Shown here: positions 25,626-33,402 of the stretch, one piece after another
How positions within the stretch are numbered: position 1 is the first letter of the stretch
Layout: each line of letters starts with the position of its first letter
DNA from: Microbacterium paraoxydans
GTDB taxonomy: Bacteria; Actinomycetota; Actinomycetes; Actinomycetales; Microbacteriaceae
Direction of reading: 5' to 3'
NCBI RefSeq assembly: GCF_018224615.1
Contig: NZ_JAGTUK010000003.1
Location: 1-64,000, forward strand
Length of the DNA: 64,000 nt
Notes under the pieces: model-generated
What the model saw: the letters and a program-made list of their open reading frames with translations, nothing else
Told to the model about the DNA's origin: nothing
The model's database searches: none
Position numbers and translations under genes: made by a program

Positions 25626-25654
25626 CGCAGGTTCAAATCCTGTCAGCCCGACCA
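25626..25654 (+). repeat. attR: right copy of the 29-bp tRNA-Pro repeat
   Basis: CGCAGGTTCAAATCCTGTCA then GCCCGACCA, identical to the tRNA 3' end at 19532-19560. No tRNA 5' half precedes it. Confidence 0.88.
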
Positions 25655-25656
25655 GA

Positions 25657-25690
25657 AAGCCCTGGTGAGAAAGGTCTCTCACCAGGGCTT
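25657..25690 (+). terminator. Original terminator of tRNA-Pro, now downstream of attR
   Basis: A 14-bp perfect stem (25657-25670 with 25677-25690) starting three bases after the repeat. In an uninterrupted chromosome it would directly follow the tRNA. Confidence 0.78.
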
Positions 25691-25725
25691 CGTCGTATCC
25701 GGCGCTGTGGCCCGGGCGTGCCCCC

Positions 25726-25731
25726 TACGCT
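25726..25731 (+). promoter_or_regulatory. -10 box (TACGCT) of a leaderless promoter
   Basis: TACGCT, 7 nt, then ATG 25739. The GGAGG in the spacer is too close to the ATG to act as a ribosome-binding site. Confidence 0.45.
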
Positions 25732-25738
25732 GGAGGTC

Positions 25739-26299
25739 ATGAGTGCGGACGTCATCCTTCTGACCGGGTCGCCCGGGTCGGGGAAGACGACGATCGCCCG
25801 TCGCCTGGCATGCGGATACCGGGCGTCCGTGCACCTGCACACCGACGACTTCTGGCACATGATCGCCTCCGGTGGCATCGCGCCGTATCTGCCGGAGGCC
25901 GACGCCCAGAATCACACGGTCATGACCGTGATCCAGCGGGCGGCGTGGGCCTACGCCGCCGGCGGCTTCACGACGGTGGTCGACGGGATCATCGGGCCGT
26001 GGATGCTCCCGCATTTCCGCTCGCGCGAACGCCTTGACGAGTCGCCCCCGCCTCGGCTGCACTACATCGTGCTGCGCCCCGACCGCGACGAAGCCCTGCG
26101 GCGTGCGCAGGCGCGCACCGCCCCGGACGCGCTCGTGGACGAAGGGCCCGTGACCGCCCTGTGGGATCAGTTCTCCGACCTGGGCGAGCTCGAGCCGCAC
26201 GTCATCGACACGACGTCGCACGACCAGGACGAGACGCTCGCCGTTGTCCGGGATGCCGTCGCGAGCGGCCGGTTCGTGCTCCCGCACTCCGCCGTCTGA
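25739..26299 (+). CDS. AAA/P-loop kinase-like protein
   Basis: 186 aa. Walker A GSPGSGKTTIARRLA at ~9-23, then HLHTDDFWHMIASGG, VVDGIIGPWML and a lid-like RARTAPDALVDEGPV. This is the fold of small shikimate/gluconate-type or zeta-like kinases (DUF-type AAA_33). The substrate cannot be read from sequence. ATG 25739 is chosen by the leaderless promoter spacing and because it leads directly into the first strand. Confidence 0.82.
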   Translation: MSADVILLTGSPGSGKTTIARRLACGYRASVHLHTDDFWHMIASGGIAPYLPEADAQNHTVMTVIQRAAWAYAAGGFTTVVDGIIGPWMLPHFRSRERLDESPPPRLHYIVLRPDRDEALRRAQARTAPDALVDEGPVTALWDQFSDLGELEPHVIDTTSHDQDETLAVVRDAVASGRFVLPHSAV

Positions 26300-26509
26300 T
26301 CCGGCCGCTCACCCGGGGCGCGGTGTGCGTCACCGGCCTGGGTGCTGGCCACGGGCCTCACCCCAGAGGACGAGCGGGACGCGAGAGGCGCGCACGACTG
26401 TGAGAAACCATCTCTCAACGGATGCCCGTCCGCTTCACGAACGACGACGCACGGAACGCCCACGCCGTCGCCCTGGGGGTGAGCAGCGCGAGGAACCCCG
26501 CCACGGTCG

Positions 26510-27016
26510 TCAGCGGGCGAGCAGCGATTCCAGCGTCCGCCGGTGCGGGGCGAGCCACGCGGACACGAGGCGCGTGCGGTCGTCGGCCTCGGCCGCGGGG
26601 AACGCGAGGCCGCGCACGGGCACGGTCGCGCCGAGCTCGACCAGCAGGGGGCGCAGCGTGTGCTCGACCGCGAGCGTGTGCGCGGGGGAGCCGATCGTGA
26701 GGATCGGGACGGCGACCACGCCGTCCAGTCCGCCGGTGTCGATGCGGTCGAGGAATGCCTTGAGCAGCCCGGTGTAGGCGGCCTTGTAGGTAGGACTCGC
26801 GACGACCAGCACGTCGGCGGTCGACAGCTCCTCGATCAGGGCGTCGAGCTCGGGGTCGGGCACGACGAAGACACGGTCCGCGTACGCGGCGAGTTCGATC
26901 GTGGGCAGCACGTCCGCACCCACGAGCTGGGCGAGCTGGGCCGCGACCTCCTCCGCGACGCTCGTGGTGCGGGAGGACGGGTGGGGGTTTCCCACGAGGA
27001 CCGCGATCGACGTCAT
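26510..27016 (-). CDS. NADPH-dependent FMN reductase-like flavoprotein
   Basis: 168 aa. Flavodoxin-like fold: first strand and phosphate loop VLVGNPHPSSRTTSVAEEVA (~6-25), then VVASPTYKAAYTGLLKAFLDRI, the flavin-binding helix of the FMN_red family (SsuE/MsuE type). It reduces FMN with NADPH for an unknown partner oxygenase, or acts as a quinone reductase. Monocistronic. Confidence 0.85.
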   Translation of the reverse strand: MTSIAVLVGNPHPSSRTTSVAEEVAAQLAQLVGADVLPTIELAAYADRVFVVPDPELDALIEELSTADVLVVASPTYKAAYTGLLKAFLDRIDTGGLDGVVAVPILTIGSPAHTLAVEHTLRPLLVELGATVPVRGLAFPAAEADDRTRLVSAWLAPHRRTLESLLAR

Positions 27017-27106
27017 GAGTCGATTTCAGCCCTGGCGGGGCGGCACGGGCAAGCGCGCCGACGCGCAACGTCACGAAACCCCGCGCCGCGCCGGCGCCGG
27101 CGGGGT

Positions 27107-27571
27107 TCAGCGCTCGCGGGCGTCGTCGGTCGTGAAGCCCTCGCGGGCGGCGCGCTCCTCCAGCGTCTCCAGCTCCTGGAACAGCGTGATCTGCCAGCCC
27201 GCCGGGCCCTGGATCCGCGCATTGAGGCTCTGGAACGGCGTCCGCACCGGCGGGGCGATCACGGCGGCACCGCCCTCCTCGGCGGCTGCGACCGCCTGCG
27301 CCGTGTCGTTCACCTCCAGCGCGATCCGCAGCGCGCCCGGCGTGTGCGGCGCGCCCTCGACATCGTCGATGTTCGCGGCATGGGTCGGCGTCGCGAGCTC
27401 GATCGTGGCGATGCCGGCGTGCAGGATCGCCACGCGGTCGTCACCGTCGGTCGCGTAGGCCAGCTGCTCCGGCATGCCGAGCACATCGCGGTAGAACCGG
27501 AGCGCGGTGTCGAAGTCGTCGGTCTCGATGATCAGCCGCAGCTGCGTCGGGGTGGGGGTGGGCGCTGTCAT
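27107..27571 (-). CDS. VOC superfamily protein (glyoxalase/bleomycin-resistance fold)
   Basis: 154 aa. Two beta-alpha-beta-beta-beta units: LRLIIETDDFDTALRFYRDVLGM at the start and LRIALEVNDTAQAVAAAEEGG in the second half, ending in IQGPAGWQITLFQ. Possible metal ligands are not all evident, so it may be a binding protein rather than a lyase. The start at 27571 follows the usual length of the family. Confidence 0.83.
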   Translation of the reverse strand: MTAPTPTPTQLRLIIETDDFDTALRFYRDVLGMPEQLAYATDGDDRVAILHAGIATIELATPTHAANIDDVEGAPHTPGALRIALEVNDTAQAVAAAEEGGAAVIAPPVRTPFQSLNARIQGPAGWQITLFQELETLEERAAREGFTTDDARER

Positions 27572-27666
27572 GCCGCGGAACCTACCCGCTGCGGTCGGCC
27601 CGCTCAAGCCCCTCGGCCCGCCGACGTCCGGGCGGCACACTGGGCGGACCGATCGAAGGAGGAGAC

Positions 27667-27990
27667 ATGGCATCGACGCCCGAAGATACCGGACCTGCCC
27701 CGCAGCCGCTGCGCGACGGTGACGCCACGAGCGAGGCGGACCCGAGCGACGACCCGGCGCAGGCCGAGTGGGAGCGGACCGAAGCCCTGGACGACGGCGC
27801 CTCCGCGGACGAGCTCGACACCGCCACGGCGACCGGCCGCGACCCCGACGAGATCCCGGATCCCGACGACGAGGTGCCCGCGGAGGATCTGCCCGGCTCG
27901 GGGCCGCAGCCGGAGAGTCAGGGGGAGGACCCGGTGCTCGCCGATCTCGGTGAGGAAGGCCAGGGCGACCTGGGCCCGGGTGACGTGTGA
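27667..27990 (+). CDS. Small acidic, probably disordered protein
   Basis: 107 aa, with dense Asp/Glu/Pro and almost no hydrophobic core (DEIPDPDDEVPAEDLPGSGP). A good ribosome-binding site, GGAGGAGAC, precedes ATG 27667. The stop overlaps the following ATG (TGATG). Composition resembles the 69-residue protein at 32244. Function unknown. Confidence 0.68.
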   Translation: MASTPEDTGPAPQPLRDGDATSEADPSDDPAQAEWERTEALDDGASADELDTATATGRDPDEIPDPDDEVPAEDLPGSGPQPESQGEDPVLADLGEEGQGDLGPGDV

Positions 27991-28196
27991 TGGCCGTCAG
28001 CGCCGTGATCACACGGTCCAAGAACGGCCAGTGGGTCAACGAGGCCGAGGGGGCTCCCGAGCTCTCGCGCAGCTACACCAGCCGGGACGAGGCGATCGAG
28101 GAGGGTGAGGCGCTGGCGTCGGAGCACGGCGTCCGCCACACGGTCGAGATCAGCGAGCCGACCGGCACCATCGTCGACCAGGACGACGACGCCTGA
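27990..28196 (+). CDS. DUF2188-like small protein
   Basis: 68 aa. Pattern ITRSKNGQWVNEAEGAPELSRSYTSRDEAIEEGEALASEHG matches the short DUF2188 family (W-V-x-G, then a helix with EAI-x-x-A). Role unknown. Translationally coupled to the acidic protein upstream. GTG 27987 is an alternative. Confidence 0.7.
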   Translation: MAVSAVITRSKNGQWVNEAEGAPELSRSYTSRDEAIEEGEALASEHGVRHTVEISEPTGTIVDQDDDA

Positions 28197-28200
28197 GCGC

Positions 28201-28359
28201 TCAGCCCCAGCGGCCGACGTCCTCGGGGCCCCGGGGTTCCTCGCCGTCCTGCGGCTGCTGGAGGTGCCCACACTCCGGGCACCTCCAGCCACCGGGCACG
28301 GCGAGCATCACCACGTCGTCCTCGGGACAGTGCGGTGCCGCTCGCTCGGCCATCGTCAT
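28201..28359 (-). CDS. 52-residue zinc-ribbon-like protein
   Basis: Reads HCPEDDVVMLAVPGGWRCPE then CGH. Three Cys and two His (HCPED and CPECGH) could form a zinc ribbon-like site. ATG 28359 lies 6 nt after TACCCT on the minus strand, which supports a leaderless gene. Convergent with the DUF2188 gene, whose stop is 4 bp away. Confidence 0.6.
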   Translation of the reverse strand: MTMAERAAPHCPEDDVVMLAVPGGWRCPECGHLQQPQDGEEPRGPEDVGRWG

Positions 28360-28365
28360 CGTCTC

Positions 28366-28371
28366 AGGGTA
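28366..28371 (-). promoter_or_regulatory. -10 box (TACCCT) of the zinc-ribbon gene
   Basis: Minus strand TACCCT, GAGACG, then ATG 28359. Confidence 0.45.
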
Positions 28372-28411
28372 GAACCGCTCCCGCCGGCCGGCTAGTGACC
28401 TTCGTCGTGCG

Positions 28412-30544
28412 TCAGCCGAGCACGATGAGCTCTCTGGTCGTCCGCGTCATCGCCACGTAGCGGTCGACGGCCCCGGTCACGTCGTCGCCGAACTGCTCGG
28501 GTCGCACGAGCACGACGAGGTCGAACTCGAGGCCCTTGGCCGCTTCCGGCGTGAGCGAGCGCACCCGAGCCCGGGCGCGGAACTCGGGCGCACCGATCAC
28601 GCAGGCCACGCCGTCCGGGTGGTCGAGGAGCCACGCCGCGACCAGCGCGGGCAAGTCGGCGACCGCCCCGGTGCGCACGGGGATCCCGCTCTCGCGCACC
28701 GAGGTGGGAACGTTCGCGTCGGGCAGGGCGCGCCGGATCACCGGGGCCGCCGCCGCCATCACCTCGGCTGGGGTGCGGTAGTTCACGCCGAGGTGGGCGA
28801 CGTGGACGTCGCGGATGCCCACGCGGGCGAGCCGCTCCTCCCAGGTCTCGGTGAAGCCGTGCCTGGCCTGGGCCCGGTCGCCGACGATCGTGAAGCTGCG
28901 GGAGGGGCAGCGCGCGAGCAGCATCCGCCACTGCGCATCGGTGAGTTCCTGCGCTTCGTCGACCACGATGTGCCCGAAGGGTCCGGCGAGTTCGTCCGGC
29001 GGCAGCGCGGGCGGTGCGTCCACCCCCACGAGCACGTTCCTGGCGTCCTGGCCGCGCAGGATCGACATCACCTTCAGCTCGCTGTCGTCGTCGGCGATCA
29101 GGTGGTCCACCACGTGCGACATCTGTTCCTGCGCCGACGCGATCACCGCCTGGCGTCGATGCTCGGCGCGCACGGCTTCCGGGTCGCCGATGCGCCGGTG
29201 GGCCGCGTCGAGCAGCGGCAGGTCGGCGTCGGTCCAGGCGGACGGCTGGTCGCGCTGCAGCAGCGCCACGTCGGCGTCGGTGAGCGCGGGCGCGCACGCA
29301 CGGAGGAACGCGGGGGAGCTCCACAGCCGGGCCACGACGTCGCCCGGGGTGAGCAGGGGCCACGCGCGCACGAACGTCCCGGTCAGGTCGTCGTCCTGTC
29401 GCAGCCACCGGCGCACCGCGTGGGGCGGCACCTCGTCGTCGTCCACCTGTTCGACGAGCAGTTCCAGCAGGTCCTCCCACACATGGTCGCGCGCCTCGTT
29501 GTGGCTCGCGGCGGGGTCGGCGCCACGGAACACCTCCGTCCAGTCGTCGCGACCGAGCCACAGGTCGGCCCACGGGGAGTCGAGCCGCATAGCGTGTCCG
29601 GGCGGCCGTTCGTATGCGGCAGCCGCGGCGGCGAGCACGGCCTCGGGGTCGAGCGTGGCCTTGAGCGCCGCGACCCGGGGGTCGGGCTCGGGCGGGGCGG
29701 AGGCTCCCTCGGGCGTGAGGTCGCGGAGCGTGCACAGCCGGACGGTGTCTTCGCCGAGGCTCGGCAGCACATCCTCCACGTAGGCGAGGTAGTGGGGGTG
29801 AGGCCCGACGAGCAGCATCCCGCCCGCGCTGCCCGTGAGGTGCGGTTCGGCGTAGAGCAGGTGGGCGGCGCGGTGCAGGGCCACGACGGTCTTGCCGGTG
29901 CCGGGGCCGCCGTCCACCACGAGGGCACCGCGGGAGGGGGTGCGGATGATCGCGTCCTGGTCGGCCTGGATGGTCGCCAGCACGTCGCGCATGCGGGTGG
30001 TGCGGTGCGTGCCGAGGCTGGCGATGAACGCGGACTGGTCGTCGAGGGACGCGGCGCCGTCGAAGCCGTCGGCGGTCAGGGCCTCATCCCAGTAGTCGCT
30101 GATGCGGCCGTCCGTCCAGCGGTATCGGCGGCGCGAGATCAGGCCGCGCGGGTTCGCCAGGGTCGCGGCGAAGTAGGGCTCGGCGGCGGGAGCACGCCAG
30201 TCGAGCAGCAGGCGGGTGCCGTCGGCGGCGGCGAGCCCGGTGCGTCCGATGTAGACGGGATCGCCGTCGGCGGGGGTCATGCGACCGAGGCACACGTCGA
30301 TGCCGAAGCGGTCGAGGACGCGGAGACGCGACGAGAGTCGGCGGATCTCGAGGTCGCGGTCCACGGCTGCGCCACCGGAGCCGGCATCCTGCTGCCGCAC
30401 GACGTCGAGTCGTCGGGCGACGTCTGCGCGTTGTCCGTCGAGTTCGGCGGCGATGCGCTGAAGGTGACGGCGGTCGGCGTCGATGAGGGTGGGGTCGGTT
30501 TTGGCGTGTCGTTCGGGGGAGAGGTGGAAGGGGTCGATGGGCAT
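28412..30544 (-). CDS. helR: HelR/HelD-type RNA polymerase-recycling helicase
   Basis: 710 aa. N-terminal helical arm (~1-85) of the kind that enters the RNA polymerase secondary channel, then a UvrD-like SF1 motor split by a large insertion: Walker A GGPGTGKT (212-219), the Walker B/II region VVDEAQELTDAQW, GDRAQARHGF, NYRTPAEV and the terminal VAMTRTTRELIVL motif. HelD-class proteins free stalled RNA polymerase; the HelR subgroup also displaces rifamycins and gives rifampicin tolerance. ATG 30544 has AAGGAG 7 nt upstream. A rifamycin-associated element sits ~60 bp upstream, which favours HelR over plain HelD. Confidence 0.88.
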   Translation of the reverse strand: MPIDPFHLSPERHAKTDPTLIDADRRHLQRIAAELDGQRADVARRLDVVRQQDAGSGGAAVDRDLEIRRLSSRLRVLDRFGIDVCLGRMTPADGDPVYIGRTGLAAADGTRLLLDWRAPAAEPYFAATLANPRGLISRRRYRWTDGRISDYWDEALTADGFDGAASLDDQSAFIASLGTHRTTRMRDVLATIQADQDAIIRTPSRGALVVDGGPGTGKTVVALHRAAHLLYAEPHLTGSAGGMLLVGPHPHYLAYVEDVLPSLGEDTVRLCTLRDLTPEGASAPPEPDPRVAALKATLDPEAVLAAAAAAYERPPGHAMRLDSPWADLWLGRDDWTEVFRGADPAASHNEARDHVWEDLLELLVEQVDDDEVPPHAVRRWLRQDDDLTGTFVRAWPLLTPGDVVARLWSSPAFLRACAPALTDADVALLQRDQPSAWTDADLPLLDAAHRRIGDPEAVRAEHRRQAVIASAQEQMSHVVDHLIADDDSELKVMSILRGQDARNVLVGVDAPPALPPDELAGPFGHIVVDEAQELTDAQWRMLLARCPSRSFTIVGDRAQARHGFTETWEERLARVGIRDVHVAHLGVNYRTPAEVMAAAAPVIRRALPDANVPTSVRESGIPVRTGAVADLPALVAAWLLDHPDGVACVIGAPEFRARARVRSLTPEAAKGLEFDLVVLVRPEQFGDDVTGAVDRYVAMTRTTRELIVLG

Positions 30545-30604
30545 GAATCTCCTTCGCGATCCGCCCGCCGGAGCGCGGGCAGACCGTCGATTCTGCCCCG
30601 GTGT

Positions 30605-30626
30605 GGGGGCCTTGCGGCAAGCCCCC
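30605..30626 (-). promoter_or_regulatory. Rifamycin-associated element (RAE) upstream of helR
   Basis: On the helR strand the core reads GGGGCTTGCCGCAAGGCCCC. From memory the actinobacterial RAE consensus is GGGGCTTGCGGCAAGGCCCC, so only the central base differs, and the characteristic off-centre mismatch is shared. The element lies ~60 bp before helR and ~50 bp before the divergent FMN reductase gene. Confidence 0.75.
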
Positions 30627-30672
30627 ACCGCGGCGATATCCTGGAAATGCAGGGAGAGACGGGGGACTCACC

Positions 30673-31254
30673 ATGACCCATCGGATCGGCTACCTCATCG
30701 GCAGCCTGGCATCGGACTCGATCAACCGCACGCTCGCGAAAGCCCTAGTACGTCTCGCGCCGTCGAACCTGGAGCTGGAGGAGATCCCGATCCGCGATCT
30801 CCCGCTCTACAACCGCGACGACGAGCTCGACCCGGTCGAGGCGGTCACGGTGTTCAAGCGCGCCGTGGAGAATGCCGAGGGCCTGCTGTTCGTGTCGCCC
30901 GAGTACAACCGGTCGATCCCCGGCGCGTTGAAGAACGCGATCGACTGGGGTTCTCGCCCCTGGGGCCACAACTCGTTCGCCCGCAAGCCCAGCGGGATCA
31001 TCGGCGCCTCGACCGGGGCGATCGGCACGGCGGTGATGCAGTCGTCGATGCGCAGCGTGCTGAGCTTCCTGAACGCGCCGCAGCTGAACGCGCCGGAGGC
31101 GTACATCACGTTCCGGCCGGAGGTGTTCGGTGCCGACGGCGAGGTGCACGACGAGGGCACGAGGGACTTCCTCGCGCACTACATGGAGGAGTACGGGGCG
31201 TTCGTGGAGCGGGTGCTGTCGCTCACCGCCCCGGGTCACGTCGGCGACCGCTGA
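30673..31254 (+). CDS. NAD(P)H-dependent FMN reductase / quinone reductase-like
   Basis: 193 aa. Flavodoxin-like: IGYLIGSLASDSINRTLAKAL (phosphate loop) and LFVSPEYNRSIPGALKNAIDW, the classic NADPH-dependent FMN reductase (ChrR/YieF) signature. Divergent from helR across a 130-bp region with the RAE and a possible -10 box TATCCT (30637-30642). Could protect from quinones, chromate or redox drugs; substrate unknown. Confidence 0.88.
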   Translation: MTHRIGYLIGSLASDSINRTLAKALVRLAPSNLELEEIPIRDLPLYNRDDELDPVEAVTVFKRAVENAEGLLFVSPEYNRSIPGALKNAIDWGSRPWGHNSFARKPSGIIGASTGAIGTAVMQSSMRSVLSFLNAPQLNAPEAYITFRPEVFGADGEVHDEGTRDFLAHYMEEYGAFVERVLSLTAPGHVGDR

Positions 31255-31277
31255 GTCTCACGGCCGTCAGCCCTGGA

Positions 31278-32141
31278 TCATCCCGGTGGCGCGTCGACGA
31301 GCGCGCGCAGGGCGAGGGCGTCGTGGGGTGCATGTCCGCGGGCGTCGTTGTCGAAGTAGACGAACACGTCGCGCGGACGGCCGTCTTCCGCGCCGGTTCC
31401 GTCGGCCCAGGCGCGAATGAGCGTGGCCCATTCGCGCAGCTCGGCTCCGGTGTAGCCGCTGTGGTAGAGCATGCGAGCGCCGTGGAGCCGGATGTACACG
31501 TGGTCGGCGGTCAGGGCGTCGAAGCGGGGCCAGCGCCCGGCCGTGTCGGCGACCACGAGGGCGGTGCCGTGCGCCTGCAGCAGTTTCAGGCTTGCCGGGT
31601 CGGCGAAGGTGGCGGAGCGCGGCTCGAGCGCGTACCGCAGCGGGCGGTCGGTGTCGATCTCCAGCCAGGCGCGATCGCGGAGGCGCTCGTCGTGGCGGCG
31701 GGCAAGGTCGAGCGCTTCGCCGGTGGTGCGCGGGAGGCTGTCGAGGAACGACTCCAGCAGCGCCGGTACGAACTTCTGGCGCTCGGGCAGCTGCCACAGG
31801 ATCGGGCCGAGCCGGTCGCCCAGTGCCAGCACCCCGGAGGCGAAGAAGTTCGCGAGGGCTTGCTCGACCGCGCGCAGGCGCAGCATGTGCGTGACGTAAC
31901 GCGAACCCTTGACGGCGAACACGAAGTCGTCCGGCACGCTCGACGCCCACGCGCGGTAGCTCTGCGGGCGCTGCAGCGAGTAGAACGATCCGTTGAGCTC
32001 GACCGTGGGGAACCGTTCCCCGAGGTACTCCAGTTCGCGCCGCTGCGGGAGACCGCGCGGGTAGAAGTCGCCGCGCCATCGGGCGTAGCGCCAGCCCGAG
32101 ACGCCGATGCGGACGCGCCCGGTGACGGGAGGCGCGCTCAC
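31278..32141 (-). CDS. DUF72 family TIM-barrel protein
   Basis: 287 aa. Begins RIGVSGWRYARWRGDFYPRG and carries FPTVELNGSFYSLQRPQSY, FVFAVKGSRYVTH, WLEIDTDRPL and YIRLHGARMLYHSGY, DVFVYFDNDARGHAP, the ordered signatures of DUF72 (YecE). Function unsettled; a phosphoesterase-like TIM barrel is likely. The GTG at 32141 gives the usual family N terminus. Confidence 0.88.
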   Translation of the reverse strand: MSAPPVTGRVRIGVSGWRYARWRGDFYPRGLPQRRELEYLGERFPTVELNGSFYSLQRPQSYRAWASSVPDDFVFAVKGSRYVTHMLRLRAVEQALANFFASGVLALGDRLGPILWQLPERQKFVPALLESFLDSLPRTTGEALDLARRHDERLRDRAWLEIDTDRPLRYALEPRSATFADPASLKLLQAHGTALVVADTAGRWPRFDALTADHVYIRLHGARMLYHSGYTGAELREWATLIRAWADGTGAEDGRPRDVFVYFDNDARGHAPHDALALRALVDAPPG

Positions 32142-32243
32142 GGCAGGGCCCGTTCCGGTGTGTGCTGCGCGACCGTCAAGCCCCTTGCCGCGACACGACC
32201 GGTGTTGCAGGGTGGGGGCATCCGACGTGAGAGAGGAGACGCG

Positions 32244-32453
32244 ATGTCCCTGAGCGACCAGCCGATCGACGAGGCCAAGCCCGAAGCCGACCTGCAGGAG
32301 CAGGAACGGCCGGATCTGGAGGTGCCGGACGACCCGGAGGTGACGGTTCCCGCCGACCCCGACGTGCACTCGGCCGAGGCGGACCCCGCGGATGCCGTGG
32401 AGCAGCACCTGGAGGTTCCGCTGGACGACGACCTCGACGACGAGGCCCTGTAG
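32244..32453 (+). CDS. Small acidic, probably disordered protein
   Basis: 69 aa, Asp/Glu/Pro-rich (DLEVPDDPEVTVPADPDVHS, ending LDDDLDDEAL). GAGAGGAGAC is a good ribosome-binding site before ATG 32244. Same style as the protein at 27667. Function unknown. Confidence 0.62.
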   Translation: MSLSDQPIDEAKPEADLQEQERPDLEVPDDPEVTVPADPDVHSAEADPADAVEQHLEVPLDDDLDDEAL

Positions 32454-32906
32454 CGCGGAGGCAGCGTCCCGCGGCAGCGTGCGGACCTCTCGCGACCGAC
32501 AGGTGCCGGGTGGTCTCGGATGGTTCGCGTCGAGGTGGTCATGATGGGCGACGCTAACCCCCGCACTGCCGTGTGTGGGCCGGGGTTGACCATGGCCGTC
32601 GGCGCAGCTAGCGGTGGCGCTCGGGAGACCGGAGGTCTCGGACTCGAGCTGATCGCGCGGGGTATGCCCTCTCGACCGGACCGCCCCAGCACGGTGCTGT
32701 CGAGAGGGCTCACCGTCCTTCCCGGACGGTTGGGGAGGCGGCGAAACTTCCGCTGCTCTCGACGGCTGATTCCCCCAGTCCTCAGCCTGTAGCCCCCGCT
32801 ACGAAGAGCAGAATATCGCTTAATCGCCGTGTCCGCCATTTGGGGGACAAAGAAAGTTGCGAAGAGGTTTTCGCGCGGGTCTCTGTCGGCCTCCGCGAGG
32901 GTTTCG
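32454..32906. other. 465-bp gap with a structured inverted repeat
   Basis: No convincing gene. CCCTCTCGAC (32667-32676) pairs perfectly with GTCGAGAGGG (32699-32708), and the interval holds a nested CAGCAC/GTGCTG palindrome, so the region can fold into a long hairpin. It may be a terminator, a small RNA or a transposon-end relic. The 90-codon frame at 32520-32792 looks spurious. Confidence 0.45.
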
Positions 32907-32912
32907 TAGGGT
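32907..32912 (+). promoter_or_regulatory. -10 box (TAGGGT) of a leaderless promoter
   Basis: TAGGGT, 6 nt, then ATG 32919. Confidence 0.45.
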
Positions 32913-32918
32913 GGGGGA

Positions 32919-33302
32919 ATGGACAGGATGCTCGTCTTCGCCGGCCAGATCGCACTCCCGCTCGGGCATCGCGTCGAGGTGACCGAGCACACCGGCGGCG
33001 ACGACTCCGAACCTCTCGTGCTCTCGGTGGTCGACCTCGACACTGGCATCCGGTACCGGCGCGGCGAAGAGTTCCGTGGTGCCGTGTCGCGGTGGATCGG
33101 ACGGGTCTTGGAGTGCACGGTCACTGTCAGCGGTGGGGTGACGCGCACGGCGCTGCTCGTCGATCCCGTCGGGCCCGCGGCGAGCGAGGCCGGTGTCGCG
33201 CTCCGTGGGGCGGATGCGGCGGTGGAGGCCGCGAAGGCGGAAGCCGACCGGTGGGGTGGTACGGATCGCCCGCCCGCCGAGGAGCCGGAGCGGTTCTGGT
33301 GA
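32919..33302 (+). CDS. Hypothetical protein
   Basis: 127 aa. Beta-rich N-terminal half (RVEVTEHTGGDDSEPLVLSV, ECTVTVSGGVTRTALLV) and a charged helical C terminus. No family recognised. Start supported by the leaderless promoter. Convergent with dnaE2. Confidence 0.6.
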   Translation: MDRMLVFAGQIALPLGHRVEVTEHTGGDDSEPLVLSVVDLDTGIRYRRGEEFRGAVSRWIGRVLECTVTVSGGVTRTALLVDPVGPAASEAGVALRGADAAVEAAKAEADRWGGTDRPPAEEPERFW

Positions 33303-33402
33303 CGCCGCGCTGATCGTCCGCGACCGCCCGCGCAGTTGGTGACGCGTCGTGTGTCGTCACGGGGCCGGCGGGCGTCCTCGAGGAGGGGCCGCGGTGGCAC
33401 GG

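Larger units (their letters stand above)
19561..25654. mobile_element. Genomic island in tRNA-Pro(GGG), 6.1 kb, no visible integrase
   Basis: Bounded by the tRNA 3' end and its 29-bp direct repeat. Contents in order: PLD-PUA/EVE-like gene (-), remnant HTH (-), short ORF (+), decayed E2-like gene and coupled membrane-protein gene (+), mCpol and CARF-2TM pair (+), and an overlapping unknown pair (-). Base composition is visibly less G+C-rich than the flanks, and intergenic gaps are large. No tyrosine or serine recombinase is recognisable, so the element is either mobilised in trans or has lost its integrase. Confidence 0.85.

Noticed and set aside
25491..25682. Protein frame containing GLTGFEPA near attR (and a similar one at 19000-19542)
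   Set aside because: This peptide is the reverse-strand translation of a tRNA T-arm, a frequent false gene.
26543..28108. 521-codon plus-strand frame
   Set aside because: Runs antisense to the FMN reductase and VOC genes with shadow composition (Arg/His/Gly-rich).
28619..30676. 685-codon plus-strand frame
   Set aside because: Antisense shadow of helR; no start signal and no recognisable domain.
32520..32792. 90-codon plus-strand frame in the empty gap
   Set aside because: No ribosome-binding site or promoter of the local type, and arginine/leucine-rich random composition.
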